This document shows, in pieces, positions 15,437-18,337 of a stretch of DNA of 18,337 bases (position 1 is the stretch's first letter; each line of letters begins with the position of its first letter). The DNA is from Psychrobacter sp. Lineage in GTDB: Bacteria; Pseudomonadota; Gammaproteobacteria; Pseudomonadales; Moraxellaceae. The notes under the pieces are model-generated. The model had not been told where the DNA came from, ran no database searches, and was given only the letters and a program-made list of their open reading frames with translations. Position numbers and translations under genes: made by a program. Where the stretch lies: NCBI GenBank assembly GCA_020024075.1, contig JAHHUJ010000012.1, positions 1-18,337 of the forward strand, written 5' to 3'.

Positions 15437-15465
15437 GCAATTTAAGTCACAGCTTTACATCAATA

Positions 15466-15483
15466 AGTTAACAAATGTTAACT
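15466..15483. promoter_or_regulatory. Operator-like palindrome upstream of the BCCT gene
   Basis: AGTTAACAAATGTTAACT is a perfect 8-bp dyad around AA, about 85 bp before the BCCT start codon. Its arm contains TTAACA, which is also 5 of 6 to a -35 element. It has the size and symmetry of a dimeric repressor or activator site. The binding protein is unknown. Confidence 0.4.
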
Positions 15484-15558
15484 GTGTAATTGGTTTTTTT
15501 ATGAAAAAACTATTTTTAGTTAAGTTTTATAAATTATTAAAGCGTACTAAAAGATGGT

Positions 15559-15607
15559 TTTTGTGCATTACACCTCATTATCATAATTTCAGGTGTAATG
15601 CACAAAA
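15559..15607. repeat. Long perfect inverted repeat (17-bp arms, 15-nt centre)
   Basis: Arms at 15559-15575 and 15591-15607 (core TTGTGCATTACACCT and its complement) are perfectly complementary. The centre holds ATTAT-C-ATAAT, itself a small dyad. No U-tract follows on either strand, so it is not a normal terminator. It sits between the terminator of the upstream lipoprotein gene and the BCCT promoter region. It could be a protein-binding site, a mobile miniature repeat or an mRNA-processing hairpin. Confidence 0.8.
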
Positions 15608-15614
15608 TTCAGCA

Positions 15615-15648
15615 ATAAAAAAGGCCCAGTTATAAATACTGAGCCTTT
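15615..15648 (-). terminator. Rho-independent terminator of the hypothetical lipoprotein gene
   Basis: AAGGCCCAGT (15621-15630) pairs with ACTGAGCCTT (15638-15647), a 10-bp stem with one G-U wobble in the minus-strand RNA and a 7-nt loop. Read on the minus strand it is followed by a run of Ts. It lies 27 bp after the stop codon. Confidence 0.88.
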
Positions 15649-15674
15649 TCTCTTTATTAAACTAAGTTAAACGG

Positions 15675-16961
15675 TTAGCTGCATTGCTTATTAATCTCAG
15701 CCAACAACCATTTACCGTTTTTCTCATTAAAGAATGGATTTAAGCTGGCAGGGTTTAGGTTAGGTAACTGACAAATATCATTAACAATATCATTATGAGT
15801 AAATGCTTTATCTAACCAGCGTTTGCTAGACTCTTGATCGCCTATTTTGGCATAGTCCATAGCCGTTAACAGCTCACTTAAAGCTAAGTCTTCTACTTCT
15901 TCAGTTAAGAAGGTTTTGGCACTTTCAAGAAGCTTTTCTTCATTAATGTCTTGATATCTTAGTGCGGTCAACTTTAATAACTGAGTAAAATACTCACTTT
16001 CATCTCTTTGAAGCACCTTAAGTAAAGCTTTCTCAGTTTCATTCACGCTAAGCTTTGGTGAGGAGTTTTTATTGGCCTCAGTTTCATCACTTAGCTGCGT
16101 GGTTACCGCTTTCAACCAAGGTAGAGACTCCACTGCTTTATCAAGTGACTGGCTAACTTTCCTACCGTTGTCTTCAGCTTGAGCTAAGAAAATTAAAGTT
16201 TGATTTAATAACAGTTCTTTTTTCTTAGGCTGCTGCTTTAATTCAGTAGAATAATTTTGCAAATAATCAGTTAATTGACCCACCGTCGAGATTAAAGCCC
16301 TATTAATCATTAAGGTATTCACCATCGCATCCCCATCAGAAAATGCGATAGGCTCATTTAACCACTGAATCCAAATATCATTAGCTTGTAGCCACAGCTG
16401 CACATCTTGCCCATCATTGCTAATCAAACCATGACGAACATAACTAAAGAACAAGGCTTGCTGGGCATAAAGCAAATTGGATAATGCTGCTCTTTTATCA
16501 GCTTCAGACAGGTTGGTCTTGTTTAGCTCTTTTTGCGCGGCCTCAACTTTTGCCTGATTCATTTGCTCAACTATTGATAAAGCTTGTTGCTTGCATTGCA
16601 TTGATTCAGTTTGTGGAAGCTGATTGGCCAAGTCTATGCGGCCAGTATTTTTATTAAACAACTGCTCATAACTTAATGCTTGGCTAGAGAACTTATTGAT
16701 TTCAGGTTCGATGAGCTGTTTGTAATCATCACTACAAGCCTGAATACTTTCTGCCCAATTCGCCGTATCTAAGCGACTAGATTCTGTTGCCACCTGTGCT
16801 TGATTAGTCTCAGCCTCAGTTTCCGTCTTAATCACATTAGCAGAGCTGCCATTGGCACTGGAGGTTTCTGAAGGAAGAGTACTACAAGCGGACGCAACAA
16901 AGACAGTCGCTAGTAATACAACACTTAGTTTGGTCTTGTTAAAGGGGGTTCCTAAAGTCAT
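15675..16961 (-). CDS. Hypothetical lipoprotein, helical, unknown function
   Basis: I do not recognise a family. The frame is open back to 17075, but the ATG at 16961 is far better: AAGGA lies about 8 nt upstream on the minus strand. It also gives MTLGTPFNKTKLSVVLLATV followed by FVASAC, a standard lipoprotein signal with Cys26. The product is then 428 aa. After a Ser/Thr/Glu/Ala-rich linker (about 27-60), the rest is Leu/Gln/Lys/Glu-rich and looks almost entirely alpha-helical, with helical stretches such as EKLLESAKTFLTEEVEDLAL and LLTAMDYAKIGDQESSKRWL towards the C terminus that could be a TPR-like array. Scattered cysteines (SMQCKQQ, NDICQLP, NKQCS at the very end) might pair. It is probably anchored in an envelope membrane and is monocistronic. 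Confidence 0.8.
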   Translation of the reverse strand: MTLGTPFNKTKLSVVLLATVFVASACSTLPSETSSANGSSANVIKTETEAETNQAQVATESSRLDTANWAESIQACSDDYKQLIEPEINKFSSQALSYEQLFNKNTGRIDLANQLPQTESMQCKQQALSIVEQMNQAKVEAAQKELNKTNLSEADKRAALSNLLYAQQALFFSYVRHGLISNDGQDVQLWLQANDIWIQWLNEPIAFSDGDAMVNTLMINRALISTVGQLTDYLQNYSTELKQQPKKKELLLNQTLIFLAQAEDNGRKVSQSLDKAVESLPWLKAVTTQLSDETEANKNSSPKLSVNETEKALLKVLQRDESEYFTQLLKLTALRYQDINEEKLLESAKTFLTEEVEDLALSELLTAMDYAKIGDQESSKRWLDKAFTHNDIVNDICQLPNLNPASLNPFFNEKNGKWLLAEINKQCS

Positions 16962-17057
16962 TATATATTCCTTACAGATTGGGCAGTGAGTTTTTAGAAA
17001 ATCCATAGATAGATTAGCGAAAATATTTTTACTTACAATCATAAATTGTAACACGAC

Positions 17058-17086
17058 ATAATAAACAAAGCCCATTGGCTAAGCAA
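17058..17086 (-). promoter_or_regulatory. Candidate sigma-70 promoter for the hypothetical lipoprotein gene
   Basis: On the minus strand TTGCTT (plus 17081-17086) and TATTAT (plus 17058-17063, 5 of 6) are exactly 17 bp apart. Transcription would start near 17051, giving a leader of about 90 nt. This supports the start at 16961 rather than 17075, which would lie upstream of the transcript. Confidence 0.4.
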
Positions 17087-17110
17087 TACCCTTAATAATA
17101 TAAGGGTGTT
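17085..17110. repeat. Inverted repeat upstream of the lipoprotein promoter
   Basis: ACCCTTA (17088-17094) and TAAGGGT (17101-17107) pair around ATAATA, extendable by three pairs with one wobble. It overlaps the -35 edge of the candidate promoter and repeats the ACCCTTA/TAAGGGT core of the nearby clpB terminator. It could be an operator or a secondary terminator. Confidence 0.5.
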
Positions 17111-17181
17111 TTGCACTAGTCTATAAAACCAACTCCATTACACCTACAAACACCACTCCTTAAAACAAAATGCTACAAAAC

Positions 17182-17216
17182 AAAAAACCCTTACCTACTT
17201 ATGTAGATAAGGGTTT
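17182..17216 (-). terminator. Rho-independent terminator of clpB
   Basis: AAACCCTTA-c-CTAC (17185-17198) pairs with GTAG-a-TAAGGGTTT (17203-17216), one internal mismatch and a 4-nt loop. Read on the minus strand it is followed by six Ts. It lies about 90 bp past the clpB stop codon. Confidence 0.9.
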
Positions 17217-17304
17217 AATAGCAGTAGGTAAGAGACATAAGTCGTTCAGCAAGTAGCCCATAAAACACTATCAGCTACTTTGCTGTCACTTCTCTAAGAG
17301 ACTT

Positions 17305-18337
17305 TTACTCTTTAGAAAAAAGTAAATTATCCTCTTCATCCACATCAACAACAATGGTATCACCTGCCACGAATTCTCCTGATAGAAGTTTCAATGACAA
17401 TGGGTTTTCAATCTGCTGCTGGATAGCACGTTTAAGAGGACGTGCTCCATATACAGGATCATACCCCACCGCTACAAGCATATGCATGGCATCTGGTGAC
17501 AACTTGATGTCCATTTCACGCTCTTTGAGGCGATCACGCAGACGATTTAACTGAATCTCAGCAATACCGGCCATCTGTGACATACCCAATGGATGGAATA
17601 CCACAATCTCGTCAATACGGTTAACGAACTCAGGGCGGAAATGCTGACCCACAGACTCCATCACAGCTGATTTAATCTCTTCATAGTCATCTCCAGCCAT
17701 CTCTTGAATCTTGTGTGATCCTAAGTTACTGGTCATGATGATAACTGTGTTTTTGAAGTCGACCACACGACCTTGTGAGTCGGTTAAGCGGCCATCATCC
17801 AATACTTGCAATAGAATATTGAACACATCAGGGTGCGCTTTTTCAACCTCATCAAACAAGATGACGCTATAAGGCTTACGGCGAACTGCTTCCGTTAATA
17901 CCCCACCCTCTTCATAGCCAACATAACCTGGAGGTGCACCAACTAGGCGACTGACACTGTGTTTTTCCATGAACTCACTCATGTCGATACGAATCATGGC
18001 ATCCTCAGAGTCGAACAAGAAGCTGGCAAGCGCTTTGGTCAGCTCAGTTTTACCTACCCCTGTTGGACCTAAGAATAGGAATGATCCCGATGGACGGTTT
18101 GGATCAGATAGACCAGCACGGCTACGACGAACCGCGTTAGCTACAGATTGTACCGCTTCATCTTGACCGACAACGCGCTCATGTAAGTGCTCTTCCATAT
18201 GCAACATTTTTTCACGCTCACCTTGTAGCATTCTGGAGACAGGAATACCTGTCGCAGCAGCCACTACTTCGGCAATTTCATTATCTGTCACTTTGTTACG
18301 TAACAGCTTAATCTCAGTGCCTTCACCAGACTGTTGC
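17305..18337 (-). CDS. clpB: ATP-dependent disaggregase ClpB, C-terminal part (runs off the window)
   Basis: This is the 3' portion of clpB, the hexameric Hsp100 chaperone that pulls proteins out of aggregates together with DnaK. The frame stays open to the right edge (LLRNKVTDNEIAEVV upstream of the GTG at 18291), so the GTG is not the real start; the N-terminal domain, first ATPase domain and most of the middle domain lie outside. Visible parts are the end of the middle-domain linker (AATGIPVSRMLQGEREKML), the second AAA+ domain with Walker A GPTGVGKTE (about 18047-18070), pore loop GAPPGYVGYEEGG, Walker B VILFDEVEKAHPD (about 17838-17867), sensor 1 IIMTSNLGS, and the C-terminal small domain with the sensor 2 stretch YGARPLKRAIQ. 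Nothing suggests a defect. Its promoter is outside the window; a terminator follows. Confidence 0.97.
   Translation of the reverse strand, partial: QQSGEGTEIKLLRNKVTDNEIAEVVAAATGIPVSRMLQGEREKMLHMEEHLHERVVGQDEAVQSVANAVRRSRAGLSDPNRPSGSFLFLGPTGVGKTELTKALASFLFDSEDAMIRIDMSEFMEKHSVSRLVGAPPGYVGYEEGGVLTEAVRRKPYSVILFDEVEKAHPDVFNILLQVLDDGRLTDSQGRVVDFKNTVIIMTSNLGSHKIQEMAGDDYEEIKSAVMESVGQHFRPEFVNRIDEIVVFHPLGMSQMAGIAEIQLNRLRDRLKEREMDIKLSPDAMHMLVAVGYDPVYGARPLKRAIQQQIENPLSLKLLSGEFVAGDTIVVDVDEEDNLLFSKE

Noticed and set aside
16962..17075. N-terminal extension of the hypothetical lipoprotein
   Set aside because: It would put 38 residues before a textbook lipoprotein start that has its own AAGGA ribosome-binding site, and it begins upstream of the likely transcription start.
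18289..18291. GTG as the real start of a short ClpB-like protein
   Set aside because: The ClpB reading frame and ClpB-like sequence continue through it to the window edge, so the gene is cut by the window rather than truncated.
1..18337. CRISPR arrays, insertion sequences, prophage, toxin-antitoxin or defence modules
   Set aside because: No regularly spaced repeats, transposase-like or phage-like proteins, or paired small toxin/antitoxin frames were seen on either strand.

Overview
The window looks like a chromosomal stretch from a gammaproteobacterium of the family Moraxellaceae, most probably Psychrobacter or a close relative. This rests on the moderate-to-low GC content, an RNase HI-DnaQ fusion gene, a soluble RnfB-like ferredoxin placed before nth, and the general style of the proteins. 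That is recognition from memory, not a database result. No phage, insertion sequence, CRISPR array, rRNA or tRNA gene is visible, and most of the window is housekeeping or core-accessory sequence.

Layout. Bases 1-362 are an AT-rich non-coding upstream region. Bases 363-6816 hold a complete tripartite RND multidrug efflux operon: a periplasmic adaptor lipoprotein, an AcrB-type inner-membrane pump and an OprM-type outer-membrane channel. The genes are tightly spaced (29-bp gap, then a 4-bp ATGA overlap), and a strong bidirectional terminator closes the operon. Two minus-strand genes follow: a small membrane protein (6927-7232) and a small lipoprotein (7344-7952). Divergent from them, on the plus strand, come the rnhA-dnaQ fusion (8106-9866), an orphan RnfB-like 4Fe-4S protein (10046-10873), endonuclease III nth (10961-11656), S-adenosylmethionine synthetase metK (11889-13055) and a small DUF3144-type protein (13142-13477). 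The minus strand then carries a BCCT-family osmolyte transporter (13755-15383), a hypothetical lipoprotein (15675-16961) and the 3' part of clpB, which runs off the right edge of the window.

How the genes relate. The three efflux genes form one machine and are almost certainly co-transcribed. The rnhA-dnaQ, rnfB and nth genes share a nucleic-acid-maintenance theme: RNA/DNA hybrid removal, replication proofreading and oxidised-base repair. The ferredoxin next to the Fe-S glycosylase Nth is suggestive, but no functional link is proven. The BCCT transporter and ClpB fit osmotic and protein-folding stress, but each sits in its own transcription unit bounded by clear terminators.

I see no obvious new multi-gene system. 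The points most worth a second look are the 160-residue acidic/low-complexity linker in the RnhA-DnaQ fusion, the soluble RnfB with no other rnf genes nearby, the unusually long polar C-terminal tails on all three efflux proteins, and the dense inverted-repeat structures upstream of the BCCT gene: a 17-bp-arm inverted repeat, an operator-like palindrome and a leader hairpin with a U-tract. Several start codons were reassigned from the longest possible reading frame to starts with better ribosome-binding sites or signal peptides; the reasons are given in each entry.
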